The notes under the pieces: generated by a model
Seen by the model: only the letters and a program-made list of their open reading frames with translations
Databases searched by the model: none
What the model was told of the DNA's origin: nothing
Part shown: positions 1 to 8,530 of the stretch, piece by piece
Numbering within the stretch: the first letter of the stretch is position 1
How the letters are laid out: every line of letters starts with the position of its first letter
Made by a program: the position numbers and the translations under genes
Origin: Rhodopirellula baltica
GTDB taxonomy: Bacteria > Planctomycetota > Planctomycetia > Pirellulales > Pirellulaceae
Length of the DNA stretch: 64,000 bases
NCBI GenBank assembly: GCA_002901265.1
Contig: PPHI01000083.1
Span: 102,982-166,981, forward strand
Direction: 5' to 3'

Positions 1-378
1 TTGAAAAAAGTGCTTGTCGCGTATGGCGACCCGATCGACGCCGACACGATGGCGGACTGGAAACGGTGGACGAATGACTTGGAAATCGAGTTCGCGAAAC
101 GCTTCACGTTCGAAGAGCGTCCGCTAAACCTTGACCCGGGATACATCACGCAAGCAAAGTTGGTGCTCGCCACTACAAAAGACCGCGACCATCGTGTCTA
201 TCTTCGTGATGGGATCTTTGGCGAGATCACGTTGACCTATACCGCCAAGCGTTGGGTACACCATCGCTGGACGTATCCGGATTACCGAACCGACGATGTC
301 GCCGCATTCGCAACGGACTGTCGCAACCGATTGCGTGACCACTTGCGCGACTCGACCGGTTTTCGTCAGCGGCAATAG
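1..378 (+). CDS. Hypothetical protein, possibly 5'-truncated by the window edge
   Basis: An open frame from the first base to a TAG stop, 125 residues if the TTG at position 1 is the start. The protein is charged and rich in aromatic residues (Trp-Lys-Arg-Trp, Trp-Val-His-His-Arg-Trp), with no signal peptide or membrane segment. I do not recognise a family. Because the frame touches the edge, the true start may lie outside the window. It converges on the TauE-type gene with only 28 bases between the two stops, which leaves little room for any further gene. Confidence 0.55.
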   Translation: MKKVLVAYGDPIDADTMADWKRWTNDLEIEFAKRFTFEERPLNLDPGYITQAKLVLATTKDRDHRVYLRDGIFGEITLTYTAKRWVHHRWTYPDYRTDDVAAFATDCRNRLRDHLRDSTGFRQRQ

Positions 379-406
379 TCACCAATCAGATCGTTGAACA
401 TTGCCT

Positions 407-1159
407 TTACCAAAATGCCGAAACGATCAACTTGGTTCCCGTCGCGATCATCACCACGATCAGGAATTTAAAGATCAACTGGTTGCCTTTCTTGATCGCC
501 AACTTTGCACCTGCGAAGCCGCCCAGCAAATTTCCGGCTGCCATGACTAGTCCGGGAACCCAATCGATCATGCCGTAAATTGCGAACATGACCGTTGCGG
601 TCAGGGTAACTAGGAATGCGACCCAATTCTTGATCGCGTTGCCCGATAGCAGGTCACCACCCGTTGTCCAACTCATCGCCAAGAGGACCAGAATTCCCAT
701 GCCGGCTTGGATGAATCCGACATAGATCCCAATCGCAAAAAACACCGGCGTGATGAAACGATGGGACGACGGATCCGGTGTCATTGATTTTGCGATCCGT
801 TTCGGGTTCTTCGCCAATACCACTGCCATCGCAAGGAAGATCAAACCGAAGACCGGCTCGAACGCATTCGGCGGCAGGTACACCGCTGCCAATGATCCAA
901 CCGGTACGCCCAACATCGTCGGCCAAGTCAGACGCCACGCCATGGTGCGATCGAGGTGTCCGTGTTTGTAAAACGTCGCGACGGCGGAACCGCTCGAAAA
1001 CAGCACCGCAATGCGATTGGTCCCGTTCGCAATCTTGGGATCCAGGCCGAAAAAGATTAACGCTGGCAACGTCAAGAACGAACCGCCCCCGGCAATTGTG
1101 TTGATGATTCCGGCGATAAAACCGGCAGTGGCCAATAGTGCGTACGTGGCGATTTCCAA
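407..1159 (-). CDS. TauE/SafE family (TSUP) membrane transporter
   Basis: A 250-residue hydrophobic protein with about seven to eight predicted membrane segments. The N-terminal segment contains the Gly/Asn-rich run GFIAGIINTIAGGGSFLTLP, typical of the TauE/SafE (DUF81/TSUP) family, and a matching half-repeat lies in the C-terminal half (YVGFIQAGMGILVLLAM). The family exports or imports small organosulfur or organic anions such as sulfite or sulfoacetate across the inner membrane. The length is normal. No sulfur-metabolism gene lies next to it, so the substrate cannot be given. It has its own upstream region and appears monocistronic. Confidence 0.88.
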   Translation of the reverse strand: MEIATYALLATAGFIAGIINTIAGGGSFLTLPALIFFGLDPKIANGTNRIAVLFSSGSAVATFYKHGHLDRTMAWRLTWPTMLGVPVGSLAAVYLPPNAFEPVFGLIFLAMAVVLAKNPKRIAKSMTPDPSSHRFITPVFFAIGIYVGFIQAGMGILVLLAMSWTTGGDLLSGNAIKNWVAFLVTLTATVMFAIYGMIDWVPGLVMAAGNLLGGFAGAKLAIKKGNQLIFKFLIVVMIATGTKLIVSAFW

Positions 1160-1406
1160 TAAACTCTCTCGGCAAGGGAAGCAGACGCGAACAGTCTAGC
1201 AACAAGGCTACGAAACGCTGGCGTGAAACACAGGCATGCCAGCCCGCACGAGTGGTACCGGTCGCTCTTGTTTCACGGTGAATGTCACGGAATCACTTGA
1301 TCCGCCGGGGGGCTGGTCCGATGAAACCTTCGCCGGCACGACGCTGGCGGCCACAGGTAAGATGTGGTCAAGCCTTGTCCCTGACGATGGATTTACGAGC
1401 TTTACG

Positions 1407-1685
1407 ATGTTTCATTTCCAACTTTATCGCAAAGCCTTGTCGGGGAATCAGCCGCTCAGCGAAGCCGAACTCAGGCAACTGGAACCGAACGAACGTTTTT
1501 TCTATGCCGACCTCGCTCGCAAGCGTGGCTTCCCAATGCCGTCGTGGTTCCTGAACCTCATCGCACAAGAAAACCCATTGGCGCTTGCCAGTGGAAAAGA
1601 CGCGTCAGCGATCAAGTCACACCTGCACGCAAGGCACGCGAGCGCGCCCCAGACACAAGTATTGTTTCAACGTCGTGCGGCGTAG
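1407..1685 (+). CDS. Small conserved-type hypothetical protein
   Basis: The frame is open from 1236, but the part before the ATG at 1407 reads like non-coding DNA. From 1407 it gives a 92-residue protein with a soluble, plausible composition (LSEAELRQLEPNERFFYADL, then MPSWFLNLIAQENPLAL). No known domain was recognised and no clear ribosome-binding site is visible. The end is basic and Ala/His rich. It may be a lineage-specific planctomycete protein; a spurious frame is the alternative. Confidence 0.45.
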   Translation: MFHFQLYRKALSGNQPLSEAELRQLEPNERFFYADLARKRGFPMPSWFLNLIAQENPLALASGKDASAIKSHLHARHASAPQTQVLFQRRAA

Positions 1686-1821
1686 CTGATTGATCTTGGG
1701 ATCGAACGGGTCGGATCTTTGACAAGAACCGCTACTTGAGCAGGAAAGCACAAGAAGCTTGTCGTGTACAATGGTGCGTTGTTGGTTCACCCTTTTTTGC
1801 CTCTGACGTGTCATCTGCTGC

Positions 1822-3285
1822 ATGTCGAAATCTGCTCTCGCATTTGTCGGTTTGGCCGTCGTTCTGTTGGTTGCCGGTTATTGGTTGACAGCGAATAACG
1901 GGGGAACCGATCCGGCTGACTTAGATCGTTTGGTGCGCCGAGAAACGTTGCGTGAAAGTCAACAAGAACTCGATCGAATTGACAAACGATTGAGCTCGAC
2001 GGAGATCGAGCAACTTGCCGAAGAAGGGCGTGGTCAGCCGGTCCCAGCAAACTTGGTTGCCCGTCCGATGCCAGATACGAATTCGTGGTTTGTCGGTCGC
2101 GAGAAGTTCAAGGTCGGTGTCGAGGTTCCGTTCCAGCCTGGGCATCTGCCAAATCCGGCACCTGATGTCGAGGCCGTCCATCAAAATCCAGGCTTCCTGG
2201 GGGCCGAATCCTGCCGCGAGTGTCACGAGTCGATCTATCAGTCGTTCATCGAAACGGCACACCATCGAACCTCTCGGCCGGCGACGCTGGACAATATCGC
2301 GGGGGCTCTTACGCCGCCGGATAATACGCTGCTCACGCACAGCGAAGATGTATCGTTCGAGATGATTCAACGCGATGGCAAAGCGTTTCAACGCGCGAAG
2401 TTCTTTGACTGGATGTTCGAAGTCCCGTTTGACATCACCGTCGGATCAAACCTACTCGGCGAGTCCTATCTTTACTGGCATGGCGACAAGCTTTACCAAC
2501 TACACGCGTCGTTTTTGACGGAGCCGGATGAATGGGCCAACAGCCCAGGTTTCGTCGATGGGGATGCCATCTTCGCCCGCGAGATTCATACCGCGTGTTT
2601 AGAGTGTCATGCGACGTACGCCGATGCGAGACAAGACGACGCCCACTTTACGCCGAGTTCCTTGATCTTGGGCGTTTCGTGCGAACGGTGTCATGGCCCC
2701 GGAAAAAGTCATGTCGATTTCCACCATGCCAATTCGGATTCGTCACAGCCGCATGACATCACGGTCCCATCGGCGCTGACCCGTCAACAGCAGATGCAGG
2801 TCTGTGGACAGTGTCACACCGGGGTAAGGGAACTGCTTGACCCGAAAGGTTTTCAGTTCCGGCCTGGTGACACGTTGGAGGATCACTATGCCGCACAGGA
2901 TAGCAACGAAACGAGTGCTAACGGGGTTCACACGAGCAACCAGCTCGAACGACTATCACAAAGCGAGTGTTTCAAGCAATCTTCGATGGCATGTGTTGAT
3001 TGCCATGATCCCCATCGCAATCAACGCGGGCAAATGGCCACCTTTTCGCAGCGTTGCTTGGAATGTCATGAACGTTCAAACTGCGGGATGTTTGAACGAA
3101 TCGGGGAATCGATTGATTCGAACTGTATCGATTGTCATATGCCCAAGCGGGCGACCGAGAACATGTCGATCGAAACTGCGAGCGGTGATGTCTTTCCTCC
3201 GCTGCGTGACCATAAGATTCGTGTCGATCCGCTTTCGACGCAGTCTTACCTAAACGAATTGAAGCAGACTGCCCAAGGTCGTTAA
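1822..3285 (+). CDS. Multihaem c-type cytochrome (seven CXXCH sites)
   Basis: A 487-residue protein with one N-terminal hydrophobic segment (residues about 5-22) acting as signal peptide or membrane anchor, so the haem domain should face the periplasm. Seven CXXCH haem-attachment motifs are visible at about residues 131, 259, 287, 328, 391, 412 and 435, with extra histidines (such as HH at 147-148 and 301-302) that could be distal ligands. The pattern resembles the cytochrome c554/multihaem c family used as periplasmic electron carriers or reductases. No oxidoreductase partner or cytochrome maturation gene is adjacent. A VOC gene follows after 35 bases and may be co-transcribed. Substrate unknown. 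Confidence 0.85.
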   Translation: MSKSALAFVGLAVVLLVAGYWLTANNGGTDPADLDRLVRRETLRESQQELDRIDKRLSSTEIEQLAEEGRGQPVPANLVARPMPDTNSWFVGREKFKVGVEVPFQPGHLPNPAPDVEAVHQNPGFLGAESCRECHESIYQSFIETAHHRTSRPATLDNIAGALTPPDNTLLTHSEDVSFEMIQRDGKAFQRAKFFDWMFEVPFDITVGSNLLGESYLYWHGDKLYQLHASFLTEPDEWANSPGFVDGDAIFAREIHTACLECHATYADARQDDAHFTPSSLILGVSCERCHGPGKSHVDFHHANSDSSQPHDITVPSALTRQQQMQVCGQCHTGVRELLDPKGFQFRPGDTLEDHYAAQDSNETSANGVHTSNQLERLSQSECFKQSSMACVDCHDPHRNQRGQMATFSQRCLECHERSNCGMFERIGESIDSNCIDCHMPKRATENMSIETASGDVFPPLRDHKIRVDPLSTQSYLNELKQTAQGR

Positions 3286-3320
3286 GCAAATCAGATCCTT
3301 TACCAAGGCGCAAGTGTCAA

Positions 3321-3713
3321 ATGTCGACTCGACCAACTTTCCTCGAAGCGTTCCCGTATCTCGAGTGTCTTAGTACCTTGCCGGTCACGGACATTGATGC
3401 CGCATCCGCATGGTATGCCGACCACTTTGGCATGGTGGAAATTGCCCGTTCGGCCGAACCGCAGCCTGCGGTCACGATGAAACGTGATCAGGTTCAAATC
3501 GGTTTTGCGATGACCGGCAAAGATCCGGGGCAAGACGGCGCAGCGATTCTGGTCAGCGAGATCGAGCAACTACGCAGCGACTTGGAAGCCGCCGGCGTTA
3601 ATGTCAGCGAGATGAAAACGGATGAACGTGATGGCAAGAAGCTACACGCTTTCTTCGTCGTCGCTCCCGACGGGCTATGTTACTACTTTCACCAGCCGGT
3701 CAGTCAGGACTAA
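3321..3713 (+). CDS. VOC (glyoxalase/bleomycin resistance) family protein
   Basis: A 130-residue protein of the size of a single VOC module pair. It starts with a typical beta-strand and helix pattern (CLSTLPVTDIDAASAWYADH, then FGMVEIARS) and ends in the family's DPDG/F-like strand region (VVAPDGLCYYFHQPV). The family comprises metal-dependent lyases, dioxygenases and binding proteins. The metal-ligand set is incomplete by eye, so a binding role is as possible as catalysis. It lies 35 bases downstream of the multihaem cytochrome on the same strand. Confidence 0.75.
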   Translation: MSTRPTFLEAFPYLECLSTLPVTDIDAASAWYADHFGMVEIARSAEPQPAVTMKRDQVQIGFAMTGKDPGQDGAAILVSEIEQLRSDLEAAGVNVSEMKTDERDGKKLHAFFVVAPDGLCYYFHQPVSQD

Positions 3714-3747
3714 CAACACGACTAGCAACAGGACTAACAAGCCGACG

Positions 3748-4428
3748 CTACAGTCCGACCTTCATGAGTGTTCCGCAGCCGATGACTGCGATGGCTGCGG
3801 TCGCATGGCTGTAGCTGTGCAGGTGTGGCAACTTCACCAGACGCAGTCCATACGTCAACGCCATCACCGCAGTCAGCATCGTGCCGAGCGTCGCGAGAGT
3901 GAATGAGGAAACGACCAACAGCACCGCACCGAAGTTGGCTTCCGCGGCCGGGTACATCAGCAACGGGATCAAAACTTCACAAGGCCCAAAGACGAAGATC
4001 AGAAACAACACCCATGGGGTGACGGACGACCGTGTTGATTGGTCGACATTTTCCCCGCCATGGGAATGGTCAAAGCTATGATGTTCGTGGGTGTGTGGAA
4101 TCCCGCGCATGAGCCGCGCAACTGCCCAAGTTAAATACGCGAGTCCGAACCCAATCAATAGCCACGCTGCCCCGTCGCCGCGAAACGATTCCAGTGATTC
4201 CAGATGGAACACGGCGGTGCCCAAGACCAAGCCGATCGATCCAATCACGACGGATCCCAAAACGTGTCCGATCCCGCAAATCGATGTGATTAGGAACGTC
4301 TTCCGCAGCGACCAGCCGTTCGCTTTGCTCATCGCAACAAAGGGAACATAGTGATCGGGGCCCATCAACGTATGCAGCAGGCCGACGGAAAACGCGGTGA
4401 CAACCAACAAGCTAACTTCACTATCCAC
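3748..4428 (-). CDS. NicO/HupE-like membrane transporter with HX4DH motif
   Basis: About six membrane segments. The first contains GLLHTLMGPDHYVPF, which carries the HX4DH signature of NicO/RcnA-type nickel-cobalt transporters, also seen in related TauE-like proteins. A central loop is rich in His (HTHEHHSFDHSH), as expected for a metal-binding loop. The frame extends to an ATG at 4515, but the 29 extra residues look non-membrane and unrelated, so the GTG at 4428 (226 residues) is preferred. No urease or hydrogenase genes are nearby, so the metal is not determined. It is transcribed towards the VOC gene. Confidence 0.75.
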   Translation of the reverse strand: MDSEVSLLVVTAFSVGLLHTLMGPDHYVPFVAMSKANGWSLRKTFLITSICGIGHVLGSVVIGSIGLVLGTAVFHLESLESFRGDGAAWLLIGFGLAYLTWAVARLMRGIPHTHEHHSFDHSHGGENVDQSTRSSVTPWVLFLIFVFGPCEVLIPLLMYPAAEANFGAVLLVVSSFTLATLGTMLTAVMALTYGLRLVKLPHLHSYSHATAAIAVIGCGTLMKVGL

Positions 4429-4674
4429 GGAACAAGGTACCGGCAAAAAGTTAAACCAAGAAGACGTTCGATTGAAGCGAATTGTGTGGCTTTCGAAGCC
4501 TGCTGAAAATAGCACCTCGGCAACTTTGCGGCTGTTTTTCTGAGCTTGGCAATATCAACGATCAGCAATCCGTCACTCGGATGTCACCCTTGTGGCATGA
4601 CAATCGACTAGAATCGGAGACAGCGAAAGTTACCTGACCCGCCTCACATCATCGCTTCCCACCGAAACGAAGTC

Positions 4675-6981
4675 ATGCGATTTCGAACGAACCAGTGGCC
4701 GAGATTTGTCCGCCTTGCGATCGGATTGGCCGTCGGCGTTTTCGCTTTCAACCACCAGATTCTCGCGTATGACTTTGCCACAACAGTCCGTCCGATCCTG
4801 TCAGACGCTTGTTATCACTGTCATGGGCCTGACGCTGACGCACGTGCTGCTGACCTGCGGTTCGATCAAAGGGATGCGGCGATGGCATCCGGCGTGCTTT
4901 CGTCCGGCGAACTGCTCGCACGACTTACCAGCGACGATCCAGAACTGCGGATGCCGCCGCCCAATGCGAACCGGCCACTTCGTCCAAGCGACCGTCAAAT
5001 TTTAACCGACTGGGCCAGTGATGACGCGCCCTGGCCAGAGGACGATCGACACTGGGCCTTCGTCCCTCCAAAGCGACCCGGTGTCCCCGATGTCAGTCGA
5101 ACGGATTGGCCGATCAACCCGATCGATCGATTTGTGCTTGATCGTTTGGAACGTGAGCAACTCGAGCCATCGCCTGCAGCGGACAAAGCAACATTGCTAC
5201 GCCGTTTCAGTTTCGATTTGACCGGGTTGGCCCCCAGCGAAGACGACTTGCAACGGTTTCTTCTGGACGAATCACCAGATGCCTATGAACGCGCCGTTGA
5301 CCGTTTATTGCAATCGCCGCGCTATGGCGAACACATGGCCGTCGGTTGGTTGGAAGCCGCACGCTTCGCCGACACCGACGGCTACCAGAATGACCGCCTA
5401 CGTTACATGTGGGTCTGGCGTGATTGGGTGATCCATTCGCTCAACCAGAATTTGCCATTTGATCAGTTCGTGACGCAGCAACTGGCCGGCGACTTGATTC
5501 TGGACCGAAATTTTATGACGCAAGTCGCGACCGGATTTCAACGCAACCATCGCATCAACTCCGAAGCGGGATCGATCCCGGAGGAATGGTTGGTCGAATA
5601 TGTTGCCGACCGTGTCGAAACCACCGGAACGATGTTCCTGGGCCTGACGATCAACTGCGCTCGCTGCCACGATCACAAGTACGATCCGATCACCCAGGCA
5701 GAGTTCTACAAGCTGTTCGCGTTCTTCAATGGGATCGACGAAGCCGGATTGGGGCCCAACGATGGCAACAGCCCGCCGTTTGTCGCGGTGCCACAGAATT
5801 GGCCGTCATTGTCAGACGAGGAAATGGCATTCGTCGTTCCCGATCCGATGGAGATTCGGATTGTCCAAGGGAACGTGCCGCGTCCGCAAGCCGGATCGCC
5901 GGAAACGGTCATGGTGATGCACGAACTGCCCAAGCCACGCACAACCTATCTGTTGCGTCGCGGCCAATACGACCAGCCCGACCATTCACAGGAACAAACG
6001 GCGGCTATTCCAGAGGCCATTGGGAACTGGGATGAAGCATGGCCTCGGAACCGCTTGGGACTCGCGAATTGGCTGACCGACGCACGACACCCGCTGACGT
6101 CGCGAGTGACCGTGAACCGCTTTTGGCAACACTTCTTTGGGACCGGGCTTGTCAAAACTAGCGAAAACTTTGGCATCCAAGGCGATTTGCCCAGCCACCC
6201 GGAACTGCTCGATTGGCTGGCGACTGAGTTCATTCGGCAGGGCTGGGACATGAAAGCGATGCATCGGTTGATTGTCACCAGCGCAACGTATCGCCAACGG
6301 TCGATCGCAACAGCAGCGGCGTTTGAAACCGACCCCGAAAATCGCTTTTTGTCTCGCGGTCCAAGGAAACGATTGTCCCCGTTTGCGATTCGCGACAGTG
6401 TCTTGCAAGCGAGCGGATTGCTGGAACCTATCCTTGGCGGTCCTTCGGTCAAGCCGTACATGCCGCCCGGGATTTGGAGCAGCATTTCAAATTCAAAATA
6501 CAAACGCGATGACGGTGCGAGTCTGTATCGGCGAAGTCTCTATACCTATTGGCGACGGACCCTGCCACCGCCAACGATGATGGCGTTCAATGCCGCCGCT
6601 CGCGAAACCTGTATCGTGAGGTCGGACCAGACGACAACGCCGCTTCAAGCGTTGACGTTGATGAACAACGTGACCTTTGTCGAAGCGGCGCGGCAGTTGG
6701 CGGCGAAAGCGATCGCTTTGCACGATACGCCACGGGAGCAAATCACGAGGGCCTTCGTCTTTGCGATCAAACGTTTTCCGAGTGAAGGTGAAGTCGCGCT
6801 GCTGTGCGAGGATTTCGAAACGTATTGTGCGGAGTTCGCCGCCGATCCGGCCGCAGCCGAAAAACTGTTGTCGATCGGCGAGTCTTGCTGTGACGATTCG
6901 ATTCCCAAAGCCCAGTTGGCCGCGTTGACATTGGTTTGCAACACCATCTTCAATCTCGACGAATCGATCACGCTGAATTGA
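4675..6981 (+). CDS. Planctomycete cytochrome c-like protein with DUF1549 and DUF1553
   Basis: A 768-residue secreted protein with a hydrophobic signal segment (residues about 12-31). It has one haem motif, CYHCH at 46-50, inside a planctomycete-type cytochrome region (VRPILSDACYHCHGPD), then DUF1549 (about 115-320, including ARFADTDGYQNDRLRYMW and the Cys-His motif INCARCHDHKYDPI), then DUF1553 (about 455-720, including RVTVNRFWQHFFGTGLVKT). The family is expanded in Planctomycetota and is usually paired with a DUF1501 gene, as here (3 bases downstream). The pair is thought to act in the periplasm on complex glycans, though the reaction is not established. It is at the short end of the family because no PA14 or LamG insert is present. 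Confidence 0.92.
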   Translation: MRFRTNQWPRFVRLAIGLAVGVFAFNHQILAYDFATTVRPILSDACYHCHGPDADARAADLRFDQRDAAMASGVLSSGELLARLTSDDPELRMPPPNANRPLRPSDRQILTDWASDDAPWPEDDRHWAFVPPKRPGVPDVSRTDWPINPIDRFVLDRLEREQLEPSPAADKATLLRRFSFDLTGLAPSEDDLQRFLLDESPDAYERAVDRLLQSPRYGEHMAVGWLEAARFADTDGYQNDRLRYMWVWRDWVIHSLNQNLPFDQFVTQQLAGDLILDRNFMTQVATGFQRNHRINSEAGSIPEEWLVEYVADRVETTGTMFLGLTINCARCHDHKYDPITQAEFYKLFAFFNGIDEAGLGPNDGNSPPFVAVPQNWPSLSDEEMAFVVPDPMEIRIVQGNVPRPQAGSPETVMVMHELPKPRTTYLLRRGQYDQPDHSQEQTAAIPEAIGNWDEAWPRNRLGLANWLTDARHPLTSRVTVNRFWQHFFGTGLVKTSENFGIQGDLPSHPELLDWLATEFIRQGWDMKAMHRLIVTSATYRQRSIATAAAFETDPENRFLSRGPRKRLSPFAIRDSVLQASGLLEPILGGPSVKPYMPPGIWSSISNSKYKRDDGASLYRRSLYTYWRRTLPPPTMMAFNAAARETCIVRSDQTTTPLQALTLMNNVTFVEAARQLAAKAIALHDTPREQITRAFVFAIKRFPSEGEVALLCEDFETYCAEFAADPAAAEKLLSIGESCCDDSIPKAQLAALTLVCNTIFNLDESITLN

Positions 6982-6984
6982 ATC

Positions 6985-8439
6985 ATGGATCCACTCAAAC
7001 GATTTCTAGCCGAGTCGAATCGCCGGAGTTTCCTTGCCGGAACACTGGGGTTGGGATCGGCAGCACTCGGGACGCTATTGAATGCCGACTGCTTGGCGGC
7101 TGAGATCGCATCGGATCAGCCGAACCCGGCGGACGCGATCACGACCGCAGCACCTCCGGCCAAACGAGTGATCTATCTGTTTCAGTCGGGCGGTCCGTCG
7201 CAGATGGATTTGTTCGATTACAAACCGGGGCTAGCGAAACGCTTCGGTCAGGAAGTTCCAACGTCGGTCTACCCTGCCGAACGCAAGACGACGATGACGT
7301 CGGGGCAAACTTCGTTTCCGGTGGCCCCGTCACGCTTCAAGTTCAAACAGCATGGCGAATCCGGCGCATGGATCAGCGAGACGTTACCGCACCTTGCCAA
7401 TGTCGTCGACGAGATCTGTCTGGTCAAAAGCATGTTCACCGAAGCGATCAATCATGATCCCGCGGCGACATTGTTTCAAACGGGATCTGTCATCGCCGGT
7501 CGTCCCAGTCTTGGGGCGTGGGTGGACTATGGTCTCGGCAGCGAAAACGAGAACTTGCCGTCATTCGTCGCAATGACATCCAACGGTACCGCCAAAACAG
7601 GACAGCCGCTTTACGATCGCTTGTGGGGATCCGGGTTTTTGCCGGGGCGATACCAAGGCGTCAAGTTTCGTGGCCAAGGCGATCCGATTCTGGATCTGTA
7701 TGACCCCGCCGGAGTGTCACGGCAGCAGCGGCGACGCATGCTGGATTCACTGGCCGAATTGAATGGCCAGCGATCGGACCAGTTCAACGACCCAGCGATC
7801 GTGACGCGTATCGCCCAGTATGAACTGGCGTATCGAATGCAGATGAGTGTCCCCGAGCTGATCGATTTGTCGGACGAGTCAGCGAAAACGTTGGCCATGT
7901 ACGGCGACGATGCGACCAAGGTTGGAACCTACGCCTACAACTGCTTGCTGGCCCGACGTTTGGCCGAACGTGGCGTTCGGTTCATTCAGCTGTACCATCG
8001 TGGCTGGGACGCACACAACAACACTCCCAAGCAAGTTCGCGCCCAGTGCAACGACACCGACCAGGCGACCGCTGCCTTGCTTCGTGATTTGAAGCAACGT
8101 GGGATGTTGGAAGATACCCTGGTGATCTGGGGCGGTGAATTCGGACGAACGATCTATTGTCAGGGCAAGCTAACCGATTCGATTTACGGACGAGATCACC
8201 ACCCCGGTTGCTTCACGTATTGGCTGGCGGGCGGCGGAATCAAACGCGGATACAGCTATGGTGCAACGGACGACTACAGCGTGAACGTGACCGAAAATCC
8301 GGTCCACGTTCACGACTTGCAAGCGACGATCCTCAGCCAACTCGGGCTCGATCACGAGCGATTGACTTATCGATACCAAGGACGTTACTTCCGTCTGACC
8401 GACGTCGCCGGAAACGTTGTCCGCGACATCCAAGCTTAG
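6985..8439 (+). CDS. DUF1501 (sulfatase-like) Tat-exported protein
   Basis: A 484-residue protein starting with a twin-arginine signal, NRRSFLAGTLGLG, followed by a hydrophobic stretch, so it should be folded before export. The body shows the DUF1501 pattern: FQSGGPSQMDLFDYKP near residue 70, VKSMFTEAINHDPAATLFQT near 150, YHRGWDAHNN, and the metal-site-like segment WGGEFGRT with RDHHPGCF near the end. The fold belongs to the alkaline phosphatase/sulfatase superfamily, but the formylglycine sulfatase motif is absent. It follows the DUF1549/DUF1553 gene by 3 bases, so the two form an operon. Confidence 0.93.
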   Translation: MDPLKRFLAESNRRSFLAGTLGLGSAALGTLLNADCLAAEIASDQPNPADAITTAAPPAKRVIYLFQSGGPSQMDLFDYKPGLAKRFGQEVPTSVYPAERKTTMTSGQTSFPVAPSRFKFKQHGESGAWISETLPHLANVVDEICLVKSMFTEAINHDPAATLFQTGSVIAGRPSLGAWVDYGLGSENENLPSFVAMTSNGTAKTGQPLYDRLWGSGFLPGRYQGVKFRGQGDPILDLYDPAGVSRQQRRRMLDSLAELNGQRSDQFNDPAIVTRIAQYELAYRMQMSVPELIDLSDESAKTLAMYGDDATKVGTYAYNCLLARRLAERGVRFIQLYHRGWDAHNNTPKQVRAQCNDTDQATAALLRDLKQRGMLEDTLVIWGGEFGRTIYCQGKLTDSIYGRDHHPGCFTYWLAGGGIKRGYSYGATDDYSVNVTENPVHVHDLQATILSQLGLDHERLTYRYQGRYFRLTDVAGNVVRDIQA

Positions 8440-8530
8440 CAGCTTGGTCGTTGTCCAATGCCGCTTCTCGCTCCCGCGAACCTCGCGTTCTGCTCTCGCG
8501 CATTTCTAGGACCGCTAGGATGCAAGTTGC

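Noticed and set aside
654..1205. A 183-codon minus-strand frame overlapping the TauE-type gene
   Set aside because: Shifted-frame shadow of the transporter without hydrophobic helices.
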